Of a DNA stretch of 64,000 bases, positions 13,161 through 23,600 are shown piece after piece. Position 1 is the first letter of the stretch. Each line of letters begins with the position of its first letter. The stretch comes from Tupaia tana (Eukaryota > Chordata > Mammalia > Scandentia > Tupaiidae). The notes beneath the pieces are model-generated. The model saw only the letters and a program-made list of their open reading frames with translations, searched no databases and was not told the DNA's origin. The position numbers and the translations under genes are program-made. The DNA is taken from the NCBI GenBank assembly GCA_026018925.1, contig JAKSZU010000275.1:1-64000 (forward strand). The letters run 5' to 3'.

Positions 13161-15667
13161 CTTGCTCCTGTCTCCTCATTTTTTTTTGGTAATTTTTCCT
13201 TTTTAAGATTTTTTTAAAGGTAGAATTTCTCTCTGGCTCTCAGCTCCATCTTTTGTTTTGTTAATAAGCCCTTCTGCTCCTTTCTCCCAGGCAGGAGAGT
13301 TGAGCCATTCTCTGAGAAGTTTCCACATGGATACTGGGAACTAGATATTTCAGGGCACAGGCGAAATGAAGATTTTCTACTCATAATTCAGCCTCCAGCA
13401 AGCAAAGCTAGTGTGGTAGGGAGCCCCTCTGGCCTTCTATCCCTGTCTCTGTGTCTCTGAGGTCTCTGTCTCTCTCTGCTCATGTCTCCTCATATTTTTT
13501 TGGTAATTTTTCCTTTTTACGATTTTTTTAAAGGTAGAATTTCTCTCTGGCTCTCAGCTCCATCTTTTGTTTTGTTAATAAGCCCTTCTGCTCCTTTCTC
13601 CCAGGCAGGAGAGTTGAGCCATTCTCTGAGAAGATTCCACATGGATACTGGGAACTAGATATTTCAGGGCACAGGCGAAATGAAGATTTTCTACTCATAA
13701 TTCAGCCTCCAGCAAGCAAAGCTAGTGTGGTAGGGAGCCCCTCTGGCCTTCTATCCGTGTCTCTGTGTCTCTGAGGTCTCTGTCTCACTCTGCTGCTGTC
13801 TCCTCATTTTTTTGGTAATTTTTCCTTTTTACGATTTTTTTAAAGGTAGAATTTCTCTCTGGCTCTCAGCTCCATCTTTTGTTTTGTTAATAAGCCCTTC
13901 TGCTCCTTTCTCCCAGGCAGGAGAGTTGAGCCATTCTCTGAGAAGATTCCACATGGATACTGGGAACTAGATATTACAGGGCACAGGCGAAATGAAGATT
14001 TTCTACTCATAATTCAGCCTTCAGCAAGCAAAGCTAGTGTGGTAGGGAGCCCCTCTGGCCTTCTATCCCTGTCTCTGTGTCTCTGAGGTCTCTGTCTCTC
14101 TCTGCTCCTGTCTCGTCTTTTTTTTTGGTAATTTTTCATTTTACGATTTTTTTAAAGGTAGAATTTCTCTCTGGCTCTCAGCTCCATCTTTTGTTTTGTG
14201 AATAAGCCCTTCTGCTCCTTTCTCCCAGGCAGGAGAGTTGAGCCATTCTCTGAGAAGTTTCCACATGGATACTGGGAACTAGATATTTCAGGGCACAGGC
14301 GAAATGAAGATTTTCTACTCATAATTCAGCCTCCAGCAATCAAAGCTAGTGTGGTAGGGAGCCCCTCTGGCCTTCTATCCCTTTCTCTGTGTCTCTGAGG
14401 TCTCTGTCTCTCTCTTCTCCTGTCTCCTCATTTTTTTGATAATTTTTCATTTTTACGATTTTTTTAAAGGTAGAATTTCTCTCTGGCTCTCAGCTCCATC
14501 TTTTGTTTTGTGAATAAGCCTTTCTGCTCCTTTCTCCCAGGCAGGAGAGTTGAGCCATTCTCTGAGAAGTTTCCACATGGATACTGGGAACTAGATATTT
14601 CAGGGCACAGGCGAAATGAAGATTTTCTACTCATAATTCAGCCTCCAGCAAGAAAACCTAGTGTGGTACGGAGCACCTCTGGCCTTCTATCCCTGTCTCT
14701 GTGTCTCTGAGGTCTCTGTCTCTCTCTGCTCCTGTCTCCTCATTTATTTTTTTGGTAATTTTTCCTTTTTACGATTTTTTTAAAGGTAGAATTTCTCTCT
14801 GGCTCTCAGCTCCATCTTTTGTTTTGTTAATAAGCCCTTCTGCTCCTTTCTCCCAGGCAGGAGAGTTGAGCCATTCTCTGAGAAGATTCCACATGGATAC
14901 TGGGAACTAGATATTTCAGGGCACAGGCGAAATGAAGATTTTCTACTCATAATTCAGCCTCCAGCAAGCAAAGCTAGTGTGGTAGGGAGCCCCTCTGGCC
15001 TTCTATCCCTGTCTCTGTGTCTCTGAGGTCTCTGTCTCTCTCTGCTCCTGTCTCCTCATTTTTTTTTGGTAATTTTTACTTTTTAAAATTTTTTTATTGG
15101 TAGACTTTCTCTCTGGCTCTCAGCTCCATCTTTTGTTTTGTTAATAAGCCCTTCTGCTCCTTTCTCCCAGGCAGGAGAGTTGAGCCATTCTCTGAGAAGA
15201 TTCCACATGGATACTGGGAACTAGATATTTCAGGGCACAGGCGAAATGAAGATTTTCTACTCATGATTCAGCCTTCAGCAAGCAAAGCTAGTGTGGTAGG
15301 GAGCCCCTCTGGCCTTCTATCCCTGTCTCTGTGCTCTGAGGTCTCTGTCTCTCTCTTCTCCTGACTCCTCATATTTTTTTGGCAATTTTTTCTTTTTACG
15401 ATTTTTAAAAGATATAATTTCTCTCTGGCTCTCAGCTCCATCTTTTGTTTTGTTAATAAGCCCTTCTGCTCCTTTCTCCCAGGCAGGAGAGTTGAGCCAT
15501 TCTCTGAGAAGATTCCACATGGATACTGGGAACTAGATATTTCAGGGCACAGGCGAAATGAAGATTTTCTACTCATAATTCAGCCTCCAGCAAGCAAAGC
15601 TAGTGTGGTAGGGAGCCCCTCTGGCCTTCTATCCCTGTCTCTGTGTCTCTGAGGTCTCTGTCTCTCT
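13161..15667. repeat. Remainder of second e-to-n run (h to n) plus unit v
   Basis: Units h i j k l m n repeat 3450-5642 at an offset of about 9.7 kb. Unit k here has also gained TGTGAATAAG and GAAGTTTCC, otherwise typical of l. That could be local conversion or an exchange inside a unit. The block ends with v (15355-15667), marked by TTGGCAATTTTTTC, AAAAGATATAATTTC and a missing base in GTCTCTGTGCTCTGAGG. Here m, n and v are consecutive (markers at 14741, near 15088 and 15411). Confidence 0.8.
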
Positions 15668-15683
15668 CTGCTCCTGTCTCCTC
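15621..15683 (+). other. Pyrimidine-rich CT/TG segment of the unit (representative)
   Basis: About 63 bp are almost all C and T with scattered G, built from degenerate CTCTG and CTGTCTCT motifs such as GTCTCTGTGTCTCTGAG. It resembles a decayed simple repeat and may be the ancestral seed of this part of the unit. Together with the following T-tracts it gives a strong strand asymmetry, the other strand being purine-rich. Most of the diagnostic substitutions that separate unit types lie here, for example CCGTG, TCGCTG, GAGATCTC and TGTATCTC. Confidence 0.85.
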
Positions 15684-15723
15684 ATTTTTTTTGGTAATTT
15701 TTCCTTTTTACGATTTTTTTAAA
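15684..15723 (+). other. Spaced T-tracts, possible intrinsic bend (representative)
   Basis: Four T-runs of 8, 5, 5 and 7 bases lie within 40 bp, at 15685-15692, 15698-15702, 15705-15709 and 15714-15720. Their centres are about 11.5, 7 and 10 bp apart, so at least three are near helical phase. Runs of this kind can curve DNA and exclude or position nucleosomes, a property reported for several satellites. The curvature itself is inferred. This is the most length-variable part of the unit: the first run ranges from about 6 to 10 T, and some types interrupt it, as in CATATTTTTTT or TTTATTTT. Confidence 0.7.
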
Positions 15724-15763
15724 GGTAGAATTTCTCTCTGGCTCTCAGCTCCATCTTTTGTTT

Positions 15764-15796
15764 TGTTAATAAGCCCTTCTGCTCCTTTCTCCCAGG
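15764..15796 (+). other. 3' splice-site-like element in each unit (representative)
   Basis: TGTTAAT (15764-15770) resembles a branch point. A 20-nt tract follows (15774-15793) with a single purine, and it ends in CAG before G (AG at 15794-15795). The candidate branch A lies about 25 nt before the AG, which is a typical distance. The element is among the best conserved parts of the array. A weaker 5'-splice-like AAAG/GTAGAA sits 71 nt before the AG, which is short for a vertebrate intron, though pairing with the next unit would give about 384 nt. No transcript is known from this sequence, so a splicing role is speculative and the resemblance may come from the CT-rich composition. Confidence 0.4.
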
Positions 15797-15823
15797 CAGG
15801 AGAGTTGAGCCATTCTCTGAGAA
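15788..15823. other. Two short dyads in each unit (representative)
   Basis: TCTCC and GGAGA form a perfect 5-bp inverted repeat around CAGGCA (15788-15803). Nine bases further on, TTCTCTGAGAA is a perfect 11-bp palindrome around a central T (15813-15823). Both are kept in most units. In a minority the second is shortened to TTCCTGAGAA, for example near 781, 8932, 30242, 34315 and 57127. Such dyads are candidate protein-binding sites, but at this length chance is a fair alternative. Confidence 0.45.
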
Positions 15824-18800
15824 GATTCCACATGGATACTGGGAACTAGATATTTCAGGGCACAGGCGAAATTAAGATTTTCTACTCATAATTCAGCCTC
15901 CAGCAAGCAAAGCTAGTGTGGTAGGGAGCCCCTCTGGCCTTCTATCGCTGTCTCTGTGTCTCTGAGGTCTCTGTCTCTCTCTGCTCCTGTCTCCTCTTTT
16001 TTATTTTGGTAATTTTTACTTTTTATGATTTTTTTAATGGTAGAATTTCTCTCTGGCTCTCAGCTCCATCTTTTGTTTTGTTAATAAGCCCTTCTGCTCC
16101 TTTCTCCCAGGCAGGAGAGTTGAGCCATTCTCTGAGAAGATTCCACATGGATACTGGGAACTAGATATTTCAGGGCACAGGCGAAATGAAGATTTTCTAC
16201 TCATAATTCAGCCTCCAGCAAGCAAAGCTAGTGTGGTAGGGAGCCCCTCTGGCCTTCTATCCCTGTCTCTGTGTCTCTGAGGTCTCTGTCTCTCTCTGCT
16301 CATGTCTCCTCATATTTTTTTGGTAATTTTTCCTTTTTACGATTTTTTTAAAGGTAGAATTTCTCTCTGGCTCTCAGCTCCATCTTTTGTTTTGTTAATA
16401 AGCCCTTCTGCTCCTTTCTCCCAGGCAGGAGAGTTGAGCCATTCTCTGAGAAGATTCCACATGGATACTGGGAACTAGATATTTCAGGGCACAGGCGAAA
16501 TGAAGATTTTCTACTCATAATTCAGCCTCCAGCAAGCAAAGCTAGTGTGGTAGGGAGCCCCTCTGGCCTTCTATCCCTGTCTCTGTGTCTCTGAGGTCTC
16601 TGTCTCACTCAGCTGCTGTCTCCTCATTTTTTTGGTAATTTTTCCTTTTTATGATTTTTTTAAAGGTAGAATTTCTCTCTGGCTCTCAGCTCCATCTTTT
16701 GTTTTGTTAATAAGCCCTTCTGCTCCTTTCTACCAGGCAGGAGAGTTGAGCCATTCTCTGAGAAGATTCCACATGGATACTGGGAACTAGATATTACAGG
16801 GCACAGGCGAAATGAAGATTTTCTACTCATAATTCAGCCTCCAGCAAGCAAAGCTAGTGTGGTAGGGAGCCCCTCTGGCCTTCTATCCCTGTCTCTGTGT
16901 CTCTGAGGTCTCTGTCTCTCTCTGCTCCTGTCTCCTCTTTTTTTTTTGGTAATTTTTCATTTTACGATTTTTTTAAAGGTAGAATTTCTCTCTGGCTCTC
17001 AGCTCCATCTTTTGTTTTGTTAATAAGCCCTTCTGCTCCTTTCTCCCAGGCAGGAGAGTTGAGCCATTCTCTGAGAAGATTCCACATGGATACTGGGAAC
17101 TAGATATTTCAGGGCACAGGCGAAATGAAGATTTTCTACTCATAATTCAGCCTCCAGCAATCAAAGCTAGTGTGGTAGGGAGCCCCTCTGGCCTTCTATC
17201 CCTGTCTCTGTGTCTCTGAGGTCTCTGTCTCTCTCTGCTCCTGTCTCCTCATTTTTTTTGATAATTTTTCCTTTTTACGATTTTTTTAAAGGTAGAATTT
17301 CTCTCTGGCTCTCAGCTCCATCTTTTGTTTTGTGAATAAGCCCTTCTGCTCCTTTCTCCCAGGCAGGAGAGTTGAGCCATTCTCTGAGAAGTTTCCACAT
17401 GGATACTGGGAACTAGATATTTCAGGGCACAGGCGAAATGAAGATTTTCTACTCATAATTCAGCCTCCAGCAAGAAAACCTAGTGTGGTACGGAGCCCCT
17501 CTGGCCTTCTATCCCTGTCTCTGTATCTCTGAGGTCTCTGTCTCTCTCTGCTCCTGTCTCCTCATTTATTTTTTTGGTAATTTTTCCTTTTTACGATTTT
17601 TTTAAAGGTAGAATTTCTCTCTGGCTCTCAGCTCCATCTTTTGTTTTGTTAATAAGCCCTTCTGCTCCTTTCTCCCAGGCAGGAGAGTTGAGCCATTCTC
17701 TGAGAAGATTCCACATGGATACTGGGAACTAGATATTTCAGGGCACAGGCGAAATGAAGATTTTCTACTCATAATTCAGCCTCCAGCAAGCAAAGCTAGT
17801 GTGGTAGGGAGCCCCTCTGGCCTTCTATCCCTGTCTCTGTGTCTCTGAGGTCTCTGTCTCTCTCTTCTCCTGTCTCCTCATATTTTTTTGGCAATTTTTT
17901 CTTTTTACGATTTTTAAAAGATATAATTTCTCTCTGGCTCTCAGCTCCATCTTTTGTTTTGTTAATAAGCCCTTCTGCTCCTTTCTCCCAGGCAGGAGAG
18001 TTGAGCCATTCTCTGAGAAGATTCCACATGGATACTGGGAACTAGATATTTCAGGGCACAGGCGAAATGAAGATTTTCTACTCATAATTCAGCCTCCAGC
18101 AAGCAAAGCTAGTGTGGTAGGGAGCCCCTCTGGCCTTCTATCCCTGTCTCTGTGTCTCTGAAGTCTCTGTCTCTCTCTGCTCCTGTCTCCTCTTTTTTAT
18201 TTTTGTAATTTTTACTTTTTATGATTTTTTTAAAGGTAGAATTTCTCTCTGGCTCTCAGCTCCATCTTTTGTTTTGTTAATAAGCCCTTCTGCTCCTTTC
18301 TCCCAGGCAGGAGAGTTGAGCCATTCTCTGAGAAGATTCCACATGGATACTGGGAACTAGATATTTCAGGGCACAGGCGAAATGAAGATTTTCTACTCAT
18401 AATTCAGCCTCCAGCAAGCAAAGCTAGTGTGGTAGGGAGCCCCTCTGGCCTTCTATCCGTGTCTCTGTGTCTCTGAGGTCTCTGTCTCTCTCTGCTCCTG
18501 TCTCTTCATATTTTTTTGGTAATTTTTCCTTTTTACGATTTTTTTAAAGGTAGAATTTCTCTCTGGCTCTCAGCTCCATCTTTTGTTTTGTTAATAAGCC
18601 CTTCTGCTCCTTTCTCCCAGGCAGGAGAGTTGAGCCATTCTCTGAGAAGATTCCACATGGATACTGGGAACTAGATATTTCAGGGCACAGGCGAAATGAA
18701 GATTTTCTACTCATAATTCAGCCTCCAGCAAGCAAACCTAGTGTGGTAGGGAGCCCCTCTGGCCTTCTATCCCTGTCTCTCTGTCTCTGAGGTCTCTGTC

Positions 18801-20686
18801 TCTCTCTGCTCCTGTCTCCTCATTTTTTTTTGGTAATTTTTCCTTTTTACGATTTTTTTAAAGGTAGAATTTCTCTCTGGCTCTCAGCTACATCTTTTGT
18901 TTTGTTAATAAGCCCTTCTGCTCCTTTCTTACAGGCAGGAGAGTTGAGCCATTCTCTGAGAAGATTCCACATGGATACTGGGAACTAGATATTTCAGCGC
19001 ACAGGCGAAATGAAGATTTTTCTGCTCATAATTCAGCCTCCAGCAAGCAAAGCTAGTGTGGTAGGGAGCCCCTCTGGCCTTCTACCCCTGTCTGTGTGTC
19101 TCCGAAGTCTCTGTCTCTCTCTGCTCCTGTCTCCTCAATTTTTTTGGTAATTTTTCCTTTTTACGATTTTTTAAAAGGTAGAATTTCTCTCTGGCTCTCA
19201 GCTCCATCTTTTGTTTTGTTAATAAGCCCTTCTGCTCCTTTCTCTCAGGCAGGAGAGTTGAGTCATTCTCTGAGAAGATTCCACATGGATACTGGGAACT
19301 AGATATTTCAGGGCACAGGTGAAATGAAGATTTTCTACTCATAATTCAGGCTCCAGCAAGCAAGCTAGTGTGGTAGGGAGCCCCTCTGGCCTTCTATCCC
19401 TGTCTCTGTGTCTCTGAGGTCTCTGTCGCTCTCTGCTCCTGTCTCCTCATTTTTTTTCATAATTTTTCCTTTTTACGATTTTTTTAAAGTTAGAATTTCT
19501 CTCTGGCTCTCAGCTCCATCTTTTGTTTTGTTAATAAGCCCTTCTGCTCCTTTCTCCCAGGCAGGAGAGTTGAGCCATTCTCTGAGAAGATTCCACATGG
19601 ATACTGGGAACTAGATATTTCAGGGCACAGGCGAAATGAAGATTTTCTACTCATAATTCAGCCTCCTGCAAGCAAAGCTTGTGTGGTAGGGAGCCCCTTT
19701 GGCCTTCTATCCCTGTCTCTGTGTCTCTGAGGTCTCTGTCTCTCTCTGCTCCTGTCTCCTCATATTTTTTTGGTAATTTTTCCTTTTTACGATTTTTTTA
19801 AAGGTAGAATTTCTCTCTGGCTCTCAGCTCCATCTTTTGTTTTGTTAATAAGCCCTTCTGCTCCTTTCTCCCAGGCAGGAGAGTTGAGCCATTCTCTGAG
19901 AAGATTCCACATGGATACTGGGAACTAGATATTTCAGGGCACATGCGAAATGAAGATTTTCTACTCATGATTCAGCCTTCAGCAAGCAAAGCTAGTGTGG
20001 TAGGGAGCCCCTCTGGCCTTCTATCCCTGTCTCTGTGCTCTGAGGTCTCTGTCTCTCTCTTCTCCTGTCTCCTCATTTTTTTTGGCAATTTTTTCTTTTT
20101 ACGATTTTTTAAAAGATATAATTTCTCTCTGGCTCTCAGCTCCATCTTTTGTTTTGTTAATAAGCCCTTCTGCTCCTTTCTCCCAGGCAGGAGAGTTGAG
20201 CCATTCTCTGAGAAGATTCCACATGGATACTGGGAACTAGATATTTCAGGGCACAGGCGAAATGAAGATTTTCTACTCATAATTCAGCCTCCAGCAAGCA
20301 AAGCTAGTGTGGTAGGGAGCCCCTCTGGCCTTCTATCCCTGTCTCTGTGTCTCTGAGGTCTCTGTCTCTCTCTGCTCCAGTCTCCTCATTTTTTTTTTGG
20401 TAATTTTTCCTTTTTACGATTTTTTTAAAGGTATAATTTCTCTCTGGCTCTCAGCTCCATCTTTTGTTTTGTTAATAAGCCCTTCTGCTCCTTTCTCCCA
20501 GGCAGGAGAGTTGAGCCATTCTCTGAGAAGATTCCACATGGATACTGGGAACTAGATATTTCAGGGCACAGGCGAAATGAAGATTTTCTACTCATAATTC
20601 AGCCTCCAGCAAGCAAAGCTAGTGTGGTAGGGAGCCCCTCTGGCCTTCTATCCCTGTCTCTGTGTCTCTGAGGTCTCTGTCTCTCT

Positions 20687-23600
20687 CTGCTCCTGTCTCC
20701 TCATTTTTTTTGGTAATTTTTCCTTTTTACGATTTTTTTAAAGGTAGAATTTCTTTCTGGCTCTCAGCTCCATCTTTTGTTTTGTTAATAAGCCCTTCTG
20801 CTCCTTTCTCCCAGGCAGGAGAGTTGAGCCATTCTCTGAGAAGATTCCACATGGATACTGGGAACTAGATATTTCAGGGCACAGGCGAAATTAAGATTTT
20901 CTACTCATAATTCAGCCTCCAGCAAGCAAAGCTAGTGTGGTAGGGAGCCCCTCTGGCCTTCTATCGCTGTCTCTGTGTCTCTGAGGTCTCTGTCTCTCTC
21001 TGCTCCTGTCTCCTCTTTTTTATTTTGGTAATTTTTACTTTTTATGATTTTTTTAAAGGTAGAATTTCTCTCTGGCTCTCAGCTCCATCTTTTGTTTTGT
21101 TAATAAGCCCTTCTGCTCCTTTCTCCCAGGCAGGAGAGTTGAGCCATTCTCTGAGAAGATTCCACATGGATACTGGGAACTAGATATTTCAGGGCACAGG
21201 CGAAATGAAGATTTTCTACTCATAATTCAGCCTCCAGCAAGCAAAGCTAGTGTGGTAGGGAGCCCCTCTGGCCTTCTATCCCTGTCTCTGTGTCTCTGAG
21301 GTCTCTGTCTCTCTCTGCTCATGTCTCCTCATATTTTTTTGGTAATTTTTCCTTTTTACGATTTTTTTAAAGGTAGAATTTCTCTCTGGCTCTCAGCTCC
21401 ATCTTTTGTTTTGTTAATAAGCCCTTCTGCTCCTTTCTCCCAGGCAGGAGAGTTGAGCCATTCTCTGAGAAGATTCCACATGGATACTGGGAACTAGATA
21501 TTTCAGGGCACAGGCGAAATGAAGATTTTCTACTCATAATTCAGCCTCCAGCAAGCAAAGCTAGTGTGGTAGGGAGCCCCTCTGGCCTTCTATCCCTGTC
21601 TCTGTGTCTCTGAGGTCTCTGTCTCACTCAGCTGCTGTCTCCTCATTTTTTTGGTAATTTTTCCTTTTTATGATTTTTTTAAAGGTAGAATTTCTCTCTG
21701 GCTCTCAGCTCCATCTTTTGTTTTGTTAATAAGCCCTTCTGCTCCTTTCTCCCAGGCAGGAGAGTTGAGCCATTCTCTGAGAAGATTCCACATGGATACT
21801 GGGAACTAGATATTACAGGGCACAGGCGAAATGAAGATTTTCTACTCATAATTCAGCCTCCAGCAAGCAAAGCTAGTGTGGTAGGGAGCCCCTCTGGCCT
21901 TCTATCCCTGTCTCTGTGTCTCTGAGGTCTCTGTCTCTCTCTGCTCCTGTCTCCTCTTTTTTTTTTGGTAATTTTTCATTTTACGATTTTTTTAAAGGTA
22001 GAATTTCTCTCTGGCTCTCAGCTCCATCTTTTGTTTTGTTAATAAGCCCTTCTGCTCCTTTCTCCCAGGCAGGAGAGTTGAGTCATTCTCTGAGAAGATT
22101 CCACATGGATACTGGGAACTAGATATTTCAGGGCACAGGCGAAATGAAGATTTTCTACTCATAATTCAGCCTCCAGCAATCAAAGCTAGTGTGGTAGGGA
22201 GCCCCTCTGGCCTTCTATCCCTGTCTCTGTGTCTCTGAGGTCTCTGTCTCTCTCTGCTCCTGTCTCCTCATTTTTTTTGATAATTTTTCCTTTTTACGAT
22301 TTTTTTAAAGGTAGAATTTCTCTCTGGCTCTCAGCTCCATCTTTTGTTTTGTGAATAAGCCCTTCTGCTCCTTTCTCCCAGGCAGGAGAGTTGAGCCATT
22401 CTCTGAGAAGTTTGCACATGGATACTGGGAACTAGATATTTCAGGGCACAGGCGAAATGAAGATTTTCTACTCATAATTCAGCCTCCAGCAAGCAAAGCT
22501 AGTGTGGTAGGGAGCCCCTCTGGCCTTCTATCCCTGTCTCTGTGTCTCTGAGGTCTCTGTCTCTCTCTGCTCCTGTCTCCTCATTTATTTTTTTGGTAAT
22601 TTTTCCTTTTTACGATTTTTTTAAAGGTAGAATTTCTCTCTGGCTCTCAGCTCCATCTTTTGTTTTGTTAATAAGCCCTTCTGCTCCTTTCTCCCAGGCA
22701 GGAGAGTTGAGCCATTCTCTGAGAAGATTCCACATGGATACTGGGAACTAGATATTTCAGGGCACAGGCGAAATGAAGATTTTCTACTCATAATTCAGCC
22801 TCCAGCAAGCAAAGCTAGTGTGGTAGGGAGCCCCTCTGGCCTTCTATCCCTGTCTCTATGTCTCTGAGGTCTCTGTCTCTCTCTGCTCCTGTCTCCTCAT
22901 TTTTTTTGGTAATTTTTACTTTTTAAAATTTTTTTATTGGTAGACTTTCTCTCTGGCTCTCAGCTCCATCTTTTGTTTTGTTAATAAGCCCTTCTGCTCC
23001 TTTCTCCCAGGCAGGAGAGTTGAGCCATTCTCTGAGAAGATTCCACATGGATACTGGGAACTAGATATTTCAGGGCACAGGCGAAATGAAGATTTTCTAC
23101 TCATGATTCAGCCTTCAGCAAGCAAAGCTAGTGTGGTAGGGAGCCCCTCTGGCCTTCTATCCCTGTCTCTGTGCTCTGAGGTCTCTGTCTCTCTCTTCTC
23201 CTGTCTCCTCATATTTTTTTGGAATTTTTTTCTTTTTACGATTTTTAAAAGATATAATTTCTCTCTGGCTCTCAGCTCCATCTTTTGTTTTGTTAATAAG
23301 CCCTTCTGCTCCTTTCTCCCAGGCAGGAGAGTTGAGCCATTCTCTGAGAAGATTCCACATGGATACTGGGAACTAGATATTTCAGGGCACAGGCGAAATG
23401 AAGATTTTCTACTCATAATTCAGCCTCCAGCAAGCAAAGCTAGTGTGGTAGGGAGCCCCTCTGGCCTTCTATCCCTGTCTCTGTGTCTCTGAGGTCTCTG
23501 TCTCTCTCTGCTCCTGTCTCCTCATTTTTTTTTGGTAATTATTCCTTTTTACGATTTTTTTAAAGGTAGAATTTCTCTCTGGCTCTCAGCTCCATCTTTT

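Larger units (their letters stand above)
15601..15913 (+). repeat. Reference satellite unit (313 bp)
   Basis: This copy is close to the common form and serves as a map of the unit. In order it holds: a mixed segment TAGTGTGGTAGGGAGCCCC; a pyrimidine-rich segment (15621-15683); spaced T-tracts (15684-15723); the 5'-splice-like AAAGGTAGAA (15721-15730); a CT-rich linker; a branch-like TGTTAAT and polypyrimidine tract ending in CAG (15764-15795); two dyads (15788-15823); then CACATGGATACTGGGAAC, TATTTCAGGGCACAGG and GCGAAAT up to CAGCAAGCAAAGC. It differs from the common form by ATTAAG in place of ATGAAG. The length of 313 equals 3 x 104 + 1, so no frame continues from one unit to the next. Confidence 0.95.
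15668..20686. repeat. Sixteen-unit higher-order repeat, copy A (5019 bp)
   Basis: The order is w x i j k l m v x t z Q R b v s. Unit w has the common body with ATTAAG; x has CTTTTTTATTTTGG and TTTTTACTTTTTATG; z has AACCTAGTG before it and CAGCTACATC; Q has CTCCGAAGTC, CTCTCAGG and GAGTCATT; R has TCATAATTT and AAAGTTAGAA. Corresponding sites lie 5019 bp downstream. In this copy m is followed directly by v, because unit n is absent: the distance from the m marker to the v marker is 357 bp, against 669-670 bp at 14741 and 22582. Confidence 0.85.

Noticed and set aside
15621-15683. Independent microsatellite in each unit
   Set aside because: The CT/TG segment is degenerate and nearly constant in length across units, so it is part of the unit and not a separately expanding simple repeat.
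15731-15796. Retroviral LTR origin of the unit, suggested by the CTTTTGTTTTGTTAATAAG stretch
   Set aside because: The stretch vaguely resembles the polyadenylation region of some LTRs, but it reads AATAAG rather than AATAAA. I see no LTR ends, primer-binding site or flanking coding sequence. Composition alone is not enough.
15813-15830. Heat-shock element or other known promoter element at the TTCTCTGAGAA dyad
   Set aside because: The spacing of the TTC and GAA halves does not match the heat-shock consensus, and there is no TATA box, initiator or gene nearby.
15854-15873. CENP-B box around AGGCGAAA
   Set aside because: Read as the reverse complement of the box, the CGAA core is present, but the CCCG block at the required distance is not, nor is the central T. 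The match is too weak to call.
19943-20356. Open frames of 60-137 residues on both strands, such as the 137-codon frame here, with similar ones across the window
   Set aside because: They recur at the satellite period and shift frame at each 313 bp unit. Many on the + strand begin at GTG, not ATG. The predicted peptides are translations of CT-rich and T-rich repeat DNA, with no domain I recognise. Differences between copies include frame-changing indels.
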